A stretch of DNA of 64,000 nt from Kappaphycus alvarezii. Taxonomy: Eukaryota > Rhodophyta > Florideophyceae > Gigartinales > Solieriaceae. A program made the translations under genes and the position numbers. Under the pieces are notes generated by a model. The model saw only the letters and a program-made list of their open reading frames with translations. It did no database searches and was not told the DNA's origin. Where the stretch lies: positions 124,001 to 188,000 of the forward strand of contig NADL03000862.1 of assembly GCA_002205965.3 (NCBI GenBank), read 5' to 3'. Below are positions 45,576-56,924 of this stretch, one piece after another; position 1 is the first letter of the stretch, and every line of letters begins with the position of its first letter.

Positions 45576-46897
45576 GGGAAAGGTTTGGGTGTTCTACTCT
45601 TGGAAGATACACCACACTGGGAAACCGAGGCAGGCTTCCTTGACACGAGGCGCAACTAACTTTCACGGAACTCAACGTTTCTCTGGTAGTACCGAAGATG
45701 GCAACGTATGTCGCTTCAGTTGTTGAGAAAGAGCACGCTCTCGATAACTGCATTGGTTCCATAGAACGGGCTTATATTGAAGTTGCCCATAAAGTAGGAG
45801 CAGCAGTGCAGAGTGTTGAATATAGCGGACGTAAGAGGAAGAATTTCTCAAGTTCCAAGTGTTATGCTTATCGGAGGGTATGCTACTCCAATTTTTCGGA
45901 CCCGTGCAAGGAAGAAGGCAATAATGAACTCTTTATATGATGTTCAATCTAAATCAGATGCTGAGTAATGCCCTGGAATATAATGTAGAGCAGCACTGCA
46001 TGTATAGAGACAGTGGTTATAACTGGAGATTAGGAGTTGGAGATTTATTTTCGAGAATAGTCTCTCAACGTTTACGATACGTTATTCAATCCCTCTATGT
46101 CCAGCTACGTACCGTGTCAAAGAGGACCCGGTCGGTGCCCTGTTATGGATTTTGGAAAGCAACGCATTTAATCAAACTGATATGAAACGATGCAGTGGCG
46201 TTGCGCCCGTGTGTGATGCTTCGGGAGGACCTTGCCCTACCCAGTTACGGAATTAACTTCATTGATTACCTTCATTTATGTATGAGTTGTTTTTGAAGAC
46301 CATTGACAACTTGGCAATTATGTAGTAGCAGACAACAAAACTTCGTCATGAAAACCTTTTCCAGCCTGCACTGTACTAGGGTTTTCTGAGTCTATATAAC
46401 GTCTGTTTGTTGATGCTTGCTTTTTGGTTCAGTAGAGATGAGACTTGCGAACCGAACCCCATAAAAATTGAACCATTACAGTCGTTTTGAATCAAACAAA
46501 TGAATTATTTTTGAGCTCCTTAATCTGAACCTCTACTTTCATCTGAACCCTATCACATACCGAATCATCTATCAATCCAGAATTTGACCAACTCCCTATC
46601 TTCACATTTGCCCGTGACTTTATATAGCTGTATGTATACTCAAGGCTACTAACAAACATGAGAAACTGTCTGTACCCCAACCAAGTATCGCAGTTCTTCC
46701 GCTGCACACCGCCGTCACTCGATACATAACTTGAGACCGCGGAGTAAGGGAGGTAGTCCAGGGAACTCCCTCCGTAGTGGTGGTTTAGTGGCTAAGTCTC
46801 CAATAGGGGAGTCGACGGGTGGGCCCCGCCCTTCGTTGGGACACCGTAGATTAATCGGATATATCTTCCAAGAGTAAAACACCCAAACCTTTTCCCC
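45576..46897 (+). mobile_element. PIF/Harbinger-like deletion derivative with paired type-A TIRs
   Basis: Left TIR 45,576-45,610 (GGGAAAGGTTTGGGTGTTCT...) and right TIR 46,859-46,897 in inverse orientation (on minus GGGGAAAAGGTTTGGGTGTT) enclose about 1.3 kb. Inside, plus-strand pieces of a DDE transposase remain: LDNCIGSIERAYIEVAHKVG and VEYSGRKRKNFSSSKCYAYR (45,750-45,870), then a YRDSGYNWR box near 46,000, like the second acidic box of the family. Most of the gene is lost. No convincing target duplication was found (left flank AAA or AAC, right flank TCT). Confidence 0.6.
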
Positions 46898-46989
46898 TCT
46901 TGATGGTAGTGCAAAAGCGCGTTCTCGATTCTCAGGGTACCTCTTTTACTGATTGAAAGGCTATGTAACTAATACATGTCTCCTTAGAA

Positions 46990-47575
46990 TTTCCGATAAT
47001 AGCGCTCAGTAATGCGCTCAGACGTTAAAGTTACATCTTGCTTGCCGCTTCGCATTCCTGACAGCGCTCATTTTTCTGCGCAGCATCGCTTTTTTTCTTG
47101 TAACTTCGCGCGCATACACCCCAGCTTCGTCTTTTAGATTTCTGCACGCGACTCTTCGGCACGACGAAGCGGTTCGCGGATCTCAGCCATCCGTTCGTCA
47201 AAATCAGTCATCGAGCGTACTCTCACTTACTTTTTCAGCGTTTCTTGCTTTTCATATCTGTCCCAGATTCCCTGACTACGCTTTTGGCCTCAATGCGCTT
47301 CCAATTCATTGCCCTATGACACATCAACGCACTGATGCGCTCTTTTTCCTGCTAGCGCTTTTAGGCCTCCCCTTTCATTTCCTTTGAACGCTCCTCCATG
47401 TCTATCTTCGCTTGCTGCATCTCACTCAGCAGCTAACTCAGAGGGGGTCGAGGATGGGACGGTTATCGCGGGGTCAGTGGAAAGGAGCGTTGGCTCCGTC
47501 GTCGGGGTTTCGGGAGAGGACGACATGGAGAGGGATGGTGATGTTCAGTCGGGGTGATATAGGTAGGGAGAGCGG
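46990..47575 (-). pseudogene. Remnant of a Myb-like transposon second gene (tail region)
   Basis: Minus-strand frames read SSPETPTTEPTLLSTDPAIT followed by charged, coiled-coil-like segments (MQQAKIDMEERSKEMKGEA, RAMNWKRIEAKSV). They resemble the tail of the Myb-like gene at 36.8-37.7 kb in composition and position relative to a type-A end. Several stops break it. The assignment rests on composition and context only. Confidence 0.3.
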
Positions 47576-48946
47576 ACCTAGTTTTTTGAGGGGAGCACTT
47601 GTTCAACCATGCCGCTTATTGCTGAAGCGACATTATCGGATTTCTGAATTGTTGCTCAGGGCTGGGAGCGTGGTTCTGCAACTTGGTCACGTGTCGCTGC
47701 TGCGATTGTGAAATGTTTCAAAATAATTGCAGAATTTTCGAGGCGTAATCTCTCTAATGTAGTCGAAGCAGGTCACAATGGAGCTAATGCAGGAAGTGGC
47801 AAGGGGAGCGACGGCTGCGATAAGGGTGCTGTGGGGAGTTAGATCTAAAAGGTACAGTACGGAAGGCGTATACAGTGTTGACCAATAGCTAAAATGTTTG
47901 GCTGTCGCTGAGCCCACTTTGGAACAGCAATGAAATCTGAGTGTTGTCTTACTGGTGGGACTTTTTTGCAGTGGCAACGAAGCCTGAGTGTTGAGTAGCA
48001 AGAAATGAGACAGATAACAATGACGACTATACAGTAGTCAAAGATAATCGTATTTCATGGCGCTCCTAACATCAGCGCACCCCGAGAGTGAGCGAATATA
48101 CTGTGTCATCTTAATATTATGCTCATAACGGGAGGGCATTGTACAGTACTCTACTGTACAGTACTGTACTCCACAGTACTGTTTACGGAACTCTATCAGC
48201 AGTAGTAATTCAAAAGTTACTTTACTGTACAGTATCGTCATTTTCGGCAGTTTGCTCTTGAACTGTCAAGAACTATCAAGTACGGTATGAATCGTCTTTT
48301 CTCTGAGCCATGCTTTAGACGCCTCCCTACGATATGGCTGCAAAACTAGAATTCGCTTGCAGTTATTGTAACAGTACAGTATCTGCCAAAACTGGATAAT
48401 TCCTAAATAACTGTAAAAAAACGAAATATCTTCAGAATAATTGTAATCTTCTATAGTGGCAACAACGGGGGCCCAAATGCCGCTCAATTGTATCCGAATT
48501 CATCACTCGCCAATATTAATTCAATCGTGTATACAGCACTTGTTTCTTGTCAAGTGATCTGTCGAAAAAGCCGTTCACATGCCCCTGTAACCTTGTCTAA
48601 TTTCGAGCACAAATCCCTCAACATTCTATTAGCTGTGCTTTATTGCCTTCATTAAATCTGCGGCTTGTGTCATTCTTGCCCTGATCAACTCCTCGACACT
48701 TTTGATATCAGAGTGGACCGAACATTCATTGCCCTACACCCGAAAATATTCAATGCCTTGTACAGACTCACTACCTGCAAAGACATCCTATTCGCCCCTG
48801 CATCGTATCTGTACAGAAACAATCTCAAACCAATATACTCACCTTTGAACCCCTGACCCCACATCGCCTATTCCCTCCGCCTACCTCATTCCTAACTAGT
48901 CCTCATCCACACCAATCCCACCCCCTTCTACCCCTTGCGATAAGCC
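47576..48946. repeat. Spacer with (GTACA/TGTAC)n units before the RING gene
   Basis: Pentanucleotide units are dense at 48,139-48,182 and 48,223-48,236, with another at 48,371-48,380. No gene is recognised in this spacer. The last 200 bp before 48,947 are C-rich and presumably hold the promoter and leader of the RING gene. Confidence 0.6.
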
Positions 48947-49666
48947 ATGAGTTCTCAAAACTCTCCCACCCCCGTTCCCGATAATAGTCCCGTCTCCAAC
49001 TCAAGAGGGAACGTCTCTTCCTTAACTGTCGTCCTGTCTGTGCTCACAACCATAGTCATATGCCAAACCCTATCTGTTTTCTGCGCATGCCGTACCCGCC
49101 GTCGCCGCCAACCTCGCACACAAAGACCTCCTCCACCTCGCCCCCAGCAGCCACAACAAAATTTTCCACCAGTAGTACTTGAAAAGGAAACTCTCAGCTC
49201 GCCCTGCGGCACCTGTCCAATCTGTTTGGAAGAACTCTCGGAGGGGGAAACAGCGACCACTCTCCATTGTCAACATACTTTTCATCATTCATGCGTAGCA
49301 ACCTGGGTGAGAAAGAAACCTGAGTGCCCCGTTTGTCGAGTTGATCTAAGAGAGAGCCCAGAACCAAATTCCACAGACATCGAATTTCAAGACTTGGAGG
49401 TGGGCGATTTGTCTCAAGTTGGTGGACTAGAGACTCCTACGCAAAACGATAATGACGATCGCCAAACAGTCTCTGACCAGGAGGAGATCAGAAGCCAAGG
49501 ATCTAATCATCTGGTTGTTCATGGTACTCATGGTACTCTTCATGATCACCTAGATGATAATCAAACTGCGGCAGAAGAAAATGCAATCCAAGTTGACGGC
49601 CAAATCGGAAGCGCAGACCCAAGGAAAGATCAAAATTATGGTGAGTTGAGGGAGGTTGTTTCTTAG
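48947..49666 (+). CDS. RING-H2 E3 ubiquitin ligase, ATL-like, single membrane segment
   Basis: 239 residues, single exon. One hydrophobic segment at about 24-48 (SSLTVVLSVLTTIVICQTLS) is followed by a basic Arg-rich and Pro/Gln-rich stretch. A canonical RING-H2 finger follows: Cys90, Cys93, Cys108, His110, His113, Cys116, Cys127, Cys130 (CPIC...LHCQHTFHHSC...CPVC), with Trp120 in the usual E2-contact position. The acidic C-terminal tail has no domain. The layout of one N-terminal membrane helix, a basic region and RING-H2 is that of ATL-type membrane E3 ligases. The substrate is unknown. The 5' part of the coding strand is C-rich, as in the other host genes. Confidence 0.85.
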   Translation: MSSQNSPTPVPDNSPVSNSRGNVSSLTVVLSVLTTIVICQTLSVFCACRTRRRRQPRTQRPPPPRPQQPQQNFPPVVLEKETLSSPCGTCPICLEELSEGETATTLHCQHTFHHSCVATWVRKKPECPVCRVDLRESPEPNSTDIEFQDLEVGDLSQVGGLETPTQNDNDDRQTVSDQEEIRSQGSNHLVVHGTHGTLHDHLDDNQTAAEENAIQVDGQIGSADPRKDQNYGELREVVS

Positions 49667-51366
49667 CTGAGTTTGGCACGAGATCTTTTCGTCATATCTG
49701 CTGCGAAGATTCGCCCATTTCATGATTCCAAGAATGACCATACACGTGGAAGACAGTTAAGCAGTGATCGGTATGCAATTTTGATGACAGGTATGGCTTT
49801 TGAACATAGATATCCAGAAGAAGTATCGACAAATTGCTGCTCAAAGTGTTTTCACCAAACGCTGCTTTTTGTGGATTACAATGTAATTATTCGCATCGGA
49901 AGACCCAACAGCAGTTCGCAATGGTTTCTTACGAGGATTCCGTAATGAGGGATTAAGAGCAGTTTGCATCGCTCCAAGTCCTTTAAAGCTATGCAAAGGT
50001 GAGGCTGAACATTCGCTTTTTCGAGCAATGGCAGATCTTACTGTACGCAGAGACTACGAGGCAGTAATTGTCGAATGATGGCTGTGACAAACAAGCATTT
50101 TTCGCTTTAGTGGTTCTGAGAACGTCGAGTGTGCCATTCGAGGGGTGTTTGTCCTTAATTTTTCTATGACGCATGTTTCTTGTATGTACAAATACAAACA
50201 ACAGAGTCCCGCTGGATCCAGAAGCGTTTATACCCAGTTAAGCATTTGACCTGCACCACTGCTTTCGGAGTGTCCGTGGGTAGAGGGAAACGCAGGTGTG
50301 AAGGAATTGGATAAATGATTTCACAAGACTTTGTATAGCAGCATGGGAAGTAGGTGTCTTGAATGGGAATTTACGAGGTTCGAAGGTCTTCCCGGTCGAA
50401 GGAGGTGCGATACTGTACCGCAGGAGCATTTTCTCCCAAAGGAACCGCTTTACTTTTTCGACGCACCTGTAAATGCTACGGACTTACTTTTGCCATCAGC
50501 CTTCCCTATCGTCTAAGCAATGTTATTAAGTACTAGTTCGAAGGAAACGGAACTGCTGGATGCGGGATGTGCAGCTGTCATCAGACATGATTTCAGAACG
50601 TGTAGGAGAGTGCTTTGTTAGCGGCAGAGTGGTTGCTGGAGTCCAATACCACCAATTGCTTCCACCCATGACACCACTACATACCGTGCCACACCAAGGG
50701 CACTCAGTAAGTCTCTCTCACATTGACCCATGTGCTAACATATCGTATGTACAGTAAGTAAAGTTCGGGTCGCTAATTTTTTTTGGAGATATCGCAGAGC
50801 ACAAGACAGACACAGTAACCAAGAACAGAGTTACAACTAATCAATTTGAAGATCTGGCGAGACAGCGCGAAAGATAATGTTCCACACTGTTGTTCAACCA
50901 GCCCGTCGCCACGTCCAGTCGCAACCCCGCCCACTCGCTTGCTACATCACCATCGTATAGCACTTCAAGCCAGCCACCCTTACAAAGGCCAAACAACTAG
51001 CAGGTGACGCAACGGAGTGCGCCCACCGGGACAAGATTTGCGACCTCGACCGTGAACGGACACATCACGCGCTCAGCCTCTCTAGTGGCCCTTTGTGCAG
51101 CCTTCCTTTCCAGTTCCAACTTGTTGCTTTCGAGTCACTCGTTGCCCCCCTCAGCCGAAATAGCCCGTTTTCTCAACGGGTTTCCTTTACCGGCCATCCC
51201 CCGCCGCGGTCATACTTCCATGGAGGTTATTCGTTGTTGTGTGTACTAGCGCCGTAGCGCGGTTGTTTGGTTCGCTCTTGCTGTGGCCATAATTGCTCTT
51301 GAGCCGTTGCAGGCGAGTAATTTAATATAATTTAATTAGCAGGCCGAAATAACGTGGCCGTAACGA
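49667..51366. other. No gene recognised
   Basis: Open frames up to about 90 codons on both strands, none with a family signature. The last 500 bp (from about 50,860) are GC-richer and probably belong to the decayed body of the LINE whose 3' end follows. Confidence 0.35.
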
Positions 51367-51771
51367 ACATTCAACCCACTCACCTCGCTTAACGCGGCAA
51401 GAACGGCGAAACACAGAAGATACGAGTCCTTTATCGCGTCTTCCGCCGGAAGTAGGCTAGTGCCCGTCCCTATCTCCACCCTCGGGGGATGGCACCCGGA
51501 CGCCCACGCGTTGCTAACCGACGTCGCACGCAAAGTCGCTACGAGGGCAAGGGAGACCTACGCAAAGGTCAAAGAAATATTAACACAGCGTCATGCCGCA
51601 GCAGCAGTAATGTCCAATGCAGCGTGCCTGTTGGCCGGCCTCCCGTCAGTTTTCTAGCGTTTTGACAAGTTCCCGCCAACCCTTTACATTGTAAGCCTTT
51701 ACCATCACGACATCCCTTAGGGAACAGCTGACCATATTTTTCATGCATTAAAAACACCCCAAATTTCCCCC
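51367..51771 (+). mobile_element. LINE 3' end: RT-protein C-terminus plus tail
   Basis: Best-preserved copy of the C-terminal module. The plus frame reads NAARTAKHRRYESFIASSAG, then VPVPISTLGGWHPDAHALLT, DVARKVATRARETYAKVKEI, LTQRHAAAAVMSNAACLLAG and LPSVF, stopping at 51,657. A 114-bp tail ends CATTAAAAACACCCCAAATT TCCCC at 51,771. Sister copies lie at 19,286 (minus) and 56,150 (plus). The AKHRRY lead resembles the ExK-type end of the restriction-like endonuclease of RPIAVG-type LINE proteins (inference). Upstream sequence to about 50.9 kb may be decayed body. Confidence 0.6.
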
Positions 51772-53148
51772 GTAACGAACTACAGCACTATTCTTGCGTT
51801 GGTCAGTAATTAGATGAAATTGCGGACAGCAAAATTTTGGATATAAAACGTGTTTCCATCGACTATTCATACCTGACCACCAGACGGGGCTCATGGCTTG
51901 ATCCTCGTCTTCCCCAAACCTATGAAATAAAAGGTTTCAACCCTCTCTCGCTGTTCCCAACTCTATTTAAGGAAATCTGAATCAAAAAATCAAAATACAA
52001 AGCCATCGAAAAAATGTCCTGTTTGGGAAAACGCAGCACTGATGATATCAGAGCGGATTTCGGAGGGCCACCGAAGCATAACCTATCAATACAGTTTAGT
52101 TGAGAGCTGGCAGACGGGCAATTAGAAAAATCATAAAATGCTGGCTTCATGCATTCCCCATATGAGACCTTGAGCGCAAGTTTCCAGTGAAATACAAGCT
52201 ACGCAGTATGAGCAACGACTTGTGGATCCACTCAAAGAGCTGAGCACTTGGCTGCGTCTTCAACTCATCATGATTGGCGGTTATGGCTGCAGATTGACGA
52301 GAGGATGTAGAGATACAGTTCCCTCCGTTGTACCAAGTTGCATAGTAGATCGATTAAGAGGAACACGAGGGGTTCATTAAGTGTAACCGATATGGCTGCT
52401 GATATCCAGTCAACTTGTAGGTTGGGTTGATTTTGAGAGTATCAGAAGTGTGTGCATTTGGAAAAATAGAGGATCTGAATTTGAGGAAGTGCGATGGAAT
52501 ATTGCTGGATCGAATCTCCCTAGAAACAAGGACAAGGCAATTTGATATCAGTGGAAATTTACTGAAGGTGTCAAGTCGTATGTTGGAAGGACATTGCACA
52601 ATATGCCTTTGGTATGCTTCTTTAAAAGTAAACAACATATCAAAAACAATCCTCCGATACAGATCGCAATGGTCAATATGAGGTCATTCGTCGCATTTTG
52701 CATAGGTGCTTCGTGTCAATATATACACATTGGGCTCTAGCATTTTTTGGTTCCATTTCCCGGTGCAAAAGGTTGCCTTGCCGTGAGCTCTTCGCCCGCA
52801 GCATCACGCTATGAGACTAAGACTTCAATGTTTTTGAGGATCAATAGATGCGATCCGAGAAGTCTCCTGTTCCGAAGTGTCCTTTTATTTAGAACACGCG
52901 TCTTATCTATCTGCTTAGCGGTCAAGTTGCTATATCGGTTAAGCGGCGAGTCATTGGACCCCCTCACGACGTTTCCAGATCGTATGTCTGGAATTTTTAT
53001 CGTAATTGAAGGAATAATATTTACTCATTACTTACTCTAGCTAGTAGGGGATGGGGCTTCAGATCGTACAGTACGTTGAATAGACTCCTAATTACACTAT
53101 TCACCGGGGGAGTGTATCACTGGCGATATGGTGACTGGACACCTCTTA
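51772..53148. other. No gene recognised
   Basis: A plus frame at 52,427-52,681 includes IEDLNLRKCDGILLDRI, LRR-like at a glance but without repetition. Nothing else is supported. Confidence 0.35.
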
Positions 53149-54052
53149 GAGCATCTCCACCCGTATACCAAGCTCCAAATTTTGACATATTTTGGAGTTT
53201 GAAGCCGGCAGATCCGTTGCAACCCGTCTTCTGATTCGAACACATTTGAATCACAGGACTCCAACACTCGACGAGCGCGCTCCAAAATCACGAGATTTGG
53301 AGCGCGCTCCAAAAGACATCACCTCTCCCCCACACCGACCCCGAATCTCCTAGGCATGTTGCCGGCTAGAACTTCCCGCTATCGACAGAACCGAAACACC
53401 TTTGCGCGTCATGATTTGGCGCCAACTTCGCGCCAACTTAAGTCGCCTTTACATACGCGCAATGTATTCGTGCAAACACAGGCCGGTTTGTCAACATGTA
53501 CAACGTCCATGAAACACAAAAAGCGACTCGGCATACTGTCTTCATCTCTAGAGCCTTTCTGTGTACTTTTGTCTGTTTCACTGCTCCTTATCTCTTTCCG
53601 TTTTGTTTTTACTCGTACTTTTCTGTCATCTTTTCTCTTTGTGCTCCTTTTCTTTTCTGTTTACGTCTTCTACTTTGGTGTTCTGTTTTCCTCAAGACGT
53701 GCATGTCTAAGAGGTTTTATGTCTCTAGTTTCAAGTGCTGCAAATCGTTCTACAGCTTTATCTTTGTGGTAGGTTGGAGCTGTGTGAGGTCTATTTGCTT
53801 TTCGACATCTTTGATTGGCATTATAGGTTGCCAGGGTTTGTTCAAGTACTGGTGTTTCCTGCGTATCTCTCTGGAAGAGGTCAGGTGTGAGTGTGTGGTT
53901 GTCATTGTTCGTCTCTTAGGTGTCATAGTCAAACTATCTGCATTTTTATCTTCCAGATAATTTCGCTCCAAGTCAGGTTCTACCGCTGAACGATTGGTAA
54001 GGACAAATTCCTCTCGGACTATGATTCAGAAAGACTTTTCAGACGTTTACAT

Positions 54053-54990
54053 TTGTTTGTCATCTCGTGTGGTTTTCTGCATATGGAAGAAGTGCAAAGG
54101 AGAAACCGGTATTGTGCTCTTTGTAACTTTACAAAGACCATTACAGAAGAGAATTTTGAGACGAATTGCGCTATGGGTACTGGAAAAGGTTGGACTGCAT
54201 CGGAAACCGTTGCAGCTTGCCGTGCGTATGTTACTGCGTCCGAAGATCCCCGAAGAGGAAATAATAGAAAAAGAGAGTTGTTCCTCGCGGACGTGTTGCA
54301 GAAGTACGAGAATTAAGTTTCTTCTTTTGGGGCTAAAGACGCTTTAACAAAACGTACAGGCACTGCTGTCGCCCAACGCTATCGCACAGCCCGGTGTGAG
54401 TGTTTGAAAATGGAGAGGGTGATTTTACGTATCAAGAACAAAAAACTACTGGTTTGCCAAGCAAGGAGGATGTTGAGCAAGCGGCGCTGGCTATCTACAA
54501 TGGAGAAGCAAACATTTCGGACATATATACGTTCATGTCTGACAGAACTCTTAAGCCTGGCCAAAGTTTTGTGTTTCGGTCTACCTTAACTCTCTCTCGT
54601 ACCACACATACATGGAATATGGCTGTAAAATCACAGCAGATGAGCACATGTAATCTTATAAGCAAAGCCGACGAAGAAAGGGGTGCTGAAAGTAATCAGT
54701 CCACTGTAATCAAAACAAAATCTCCTGACATGCACCGTAATGGTCACCGCATTTCAAGAAACAGACCTCTGGGAACAAAGAGAGCTTCTGAAATCAAGGA
54801 ACAAGTCGAAGCTTTGAATAAAGTTGCAGAAAGTATTGAAAAGATGGCGCCAGCGTCAATGAAACGCACTTAAGTGGCTCAGAAGATGCTTGAGGTCGAC
54901 AAACAACGGGTATTGATTGGACTTTTCTCTATGTCAAGCACAGATCCACAGGTTCGTCAAAGAATAATGAAGCTAAAACAGGAAAAGGCA
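54053..54990 (+). pseudogene. Myb/SANT-like second gene of the Tourist-like element
   Basis: GKGWTASETVAACRAYVTAS and EDPRRGNNRKRELFLADVLQ form the first half of a Myb/SANT-like domain. Across a stop at 54,314 the same frame continues as FGAKDALTKRTGTAVAQRYR. Near 54,400 the frame changes to FENGEGDFTYQEQKTTGLPS, then KEDVEQAALAIYNGEANISD. The C-terminal part has RPLGTKRASEIKEQVEALNK and, after a stop near 54,871, VAQKMLEVDKQRVLIGLFSM, which resembles the NAM-associated C-terminal region seen in plant Harbinger helper proteins. Broken by about two stops and one frame change; introns are not excluded. Predicted role: DNA binding at subterminal sites and transposase import. Confidence 0.6.
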
Positions 54991-55473
54991 GTAATGTAAC
55001 TGAAACGAGAAATGCGAGTCATTACGCGACCGGAGAATATTATGGAAGACATGGAAGGTGGGACTGGTACAACGGGTTGCGAGCAAGCAGGAATCGAAAG
55101 GTTGCCTGCACCAGATGTCGTGAAGACATATTATGTAACCGGTGATGCACAAATACTTTCGTATTTGTCACACAAAACTCCTCCAAACATCTCGAAGCTG
55201 TTGTTTCCGATGTTAAACAGATCATCGGCAAAGGTCATCCGGAAGTCCGTTGCTTAACTGCCGCAATGAGGTAATCACTTTTAGTAGTGGTGAAATACCA
55301 AATCGGCCCGTTGCGTCTGGCCGCATGCCTTGTTGCGTATATGGGCAATGTAGTACCACTTATGTGATTAAAGTATTGAAAACATTTCTGGGCATCCTAA
55401 AACGTCGTTCAGATGCTGTTTCTCTTTGTTGGGGTCCTTTTTGATTTGTTTCTGGTCTCATTTCGGAAGAAGG

Positions 55474-55776
55474 CTAAAAGTATTTAACCATGTAGTGAAA
55501 ATGTACTGTAGAATAGTCACGGCAGATGTTTGGGGCTTTGCCAGGCAAAGATCCTCCATTTTTACGTTTGTCATGGAGTAAAGCAGTTGATGCCATTTGA
55601 AACCAGAAACACGCTGTAAATGCTTGGTTTTCATCTTGTTCAAAAATCAGTGTCTTTGTTGAGTCCATAATGCGAGGACTGAACGAATTCTGATGTTGGT
55701 GGTGTTTGTGCCGTGGTGCCTCGTGTTGGAGTTGGGTGTCGGTGGGAAGACTGTGCGCTACAAACGACTGAGGCAT
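55474..55776 (-). pseudogene. Truncated N-terminus of a PIF/Harbinger transposase
   Basis: 100-residue minus-strand frame. Its end, KNGGSLPGKAPNICRDY followed by VHFHYMVKYF, matches the GGSxxGKAPNxxR...DYF lead of DDE_Tnp_4-type transposases. The catalytic region is missing, since the element turns into the Myb-like gene. The His/Gln-rich start (HEAPRHKHHQHQNSF) is low complexity. Confidence 0.5.
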
Positions 55777-56149
55777 CGGGATTTATTTTTGGATTGAAGC
55801 CCGCCAATCACGACTTGAGTTGTGTCATTGCTCGATTTGGAATTTGGTATAGGGGTGGAGATGCTCTTATGTCAAAATTCAAATCCTGCACATACCGCAA
55901 TCAGATGTTTATTGTATCATACTGAACATACTGCAAACCTAAGTTTATAGTAGTGCACCAGCAAATTCCGAAAAATTAACGTAAAATTCCAGTTTTTGAC
56001 CAGCAAACCGAAAAAACCTGCTAGACTATAGCTTGTGGCACCGCCAGAAACGCTCCACCGCGCCTACCTCGACATCCATGCAATAAGGCCCACTAGAGGC
56101 ACGAAAAATTTTGACCTCGCAATCACCCACCCCCTCGCACTCTCCCGCT

Positions 56150-56436
56150 GAAGAGTGCGCACAGCCAACTCGCTGACTTCACTTGATATAGCCATAAACT
56201 GCACAACACAAAAGATATGATTTGTTCATCGCGACTTTTGCCACGAGTATGGTTGTTCACGTTCCAACTTTCAAACCTCGGTTGCTGGCATCCGGATGCT
56301 TTGCACGTAATTAGGCTGCGAGGGCCCAATGGTGATCTATGGAAAGGTTGAACAGGTCCTGACGCAACGGTATGTTGAAGTGGCAGCATGGCCCAATGCA
56401 GAACGCCATTTGACTGCCCTCCAGCCTGTCTTTTAG
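56150..56436 (+). mobile_element. LINE RT-protein C-terminus, decayed copy
   Basis: Plus strand. TAQHKRYDLFIATFA, then a frame change to NLGCWHPDA (equivalent to TLGGWHPDA) and VEQVLTQRYVEVAAWPNAER, ending LQPVF at the TAG 56,434-56,436. It aligns segment by segment with 51,367-51,657. The spacer at 55,867-56,149 holds nothing else recognised. Confidence 0.5.
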
Positions 56437-56924
56437 GAAGTTGCAAGGCGTCTGGATGATCCGTTAACTTGTGAGCCTCTACTCTGTTTCACTTTTCAAC
56501 AATAAGATCACACAAGCTTCCGTCGGAAATGAAATAAGAAACATGGAACTACACCCTTTACGGTTTGCAATAGAACTTTAGCGCAAACATAATATGCATG
56601 CAAAGTTACCCAGTCTTTTTCAGAAACATCCTCTTGCAATGCTATTACATAAATTAATTGAAAAAACGCTAAATAATTCGGAATAGATTTCATCTTTATC
56701 AAATTCGATAATAGCTATTTCAACGATTGATTAAAATGCAGAGATATCAGTAAATCTGAAAACTATTGGTCAATTTCAAATTATGGCGGTCTTACTGGAA
56801 ACCACTCGATAATTGTGCAATACTTTGATCTTCAAACCAATACGGTTGCCTTGAACACACCTACCTATACCTCAATACCCCTGAGATATTTCCATTCCAC
56901 TTCCCGCATTGTTCAGCCCTAATC
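56437..56924. other. No gene recognised; probable transposon flank
   Basis: No LINE tail was recognised after 56,436. The stretch leads into the transposase start at 56,925 and may include its promoter or leader. Confidence 0.35.

Larger units (their letters stand above)
53149..55866 (+). mobile_element. PIF/Harbinger (Tourist-like) element with TIRs and TTA target duplication
   Basis: Left TIR begins GAGCATCTCCACCCGTATAC (53,149) and the inverted right TIR begins GAGCATCTCCACCCCTATAC (ends at 55,866). About 31 bp pair with three mismatches. TTA flanks both ends (53,146-53,148 and 55,867-55,869), the target duplication typical of PIF/Harbinger. A subterminal perfect 14-bp inverted repeat (GAGCGCGCTCCAAA, 53,273-53,286 with 53,296-53,309) may be a binding site. 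Inside are a plus-strand Myb-like gene and, converging on it, only the N-terminal part of a transposase. It is therefore a non-autonomous derivative of 2,718 bp with well-kept ends. Confidence 0.85.

Noticed and set aside
46770-46850. tRNA-like stretch with an A-box-like TGGTTTAGTGG
   Set aside because: The region where the B box should be does not fit GGTTCRANYCC, and no full cloverleaf could be drawn. It may be a tRNA-derived SINE remnant but is unsupported.
52427-52681. LRR-like phrase IEDLNLRKCDGI
   Set aside because: It occurs once only, without repeats, in a short frame; chance resemblance.
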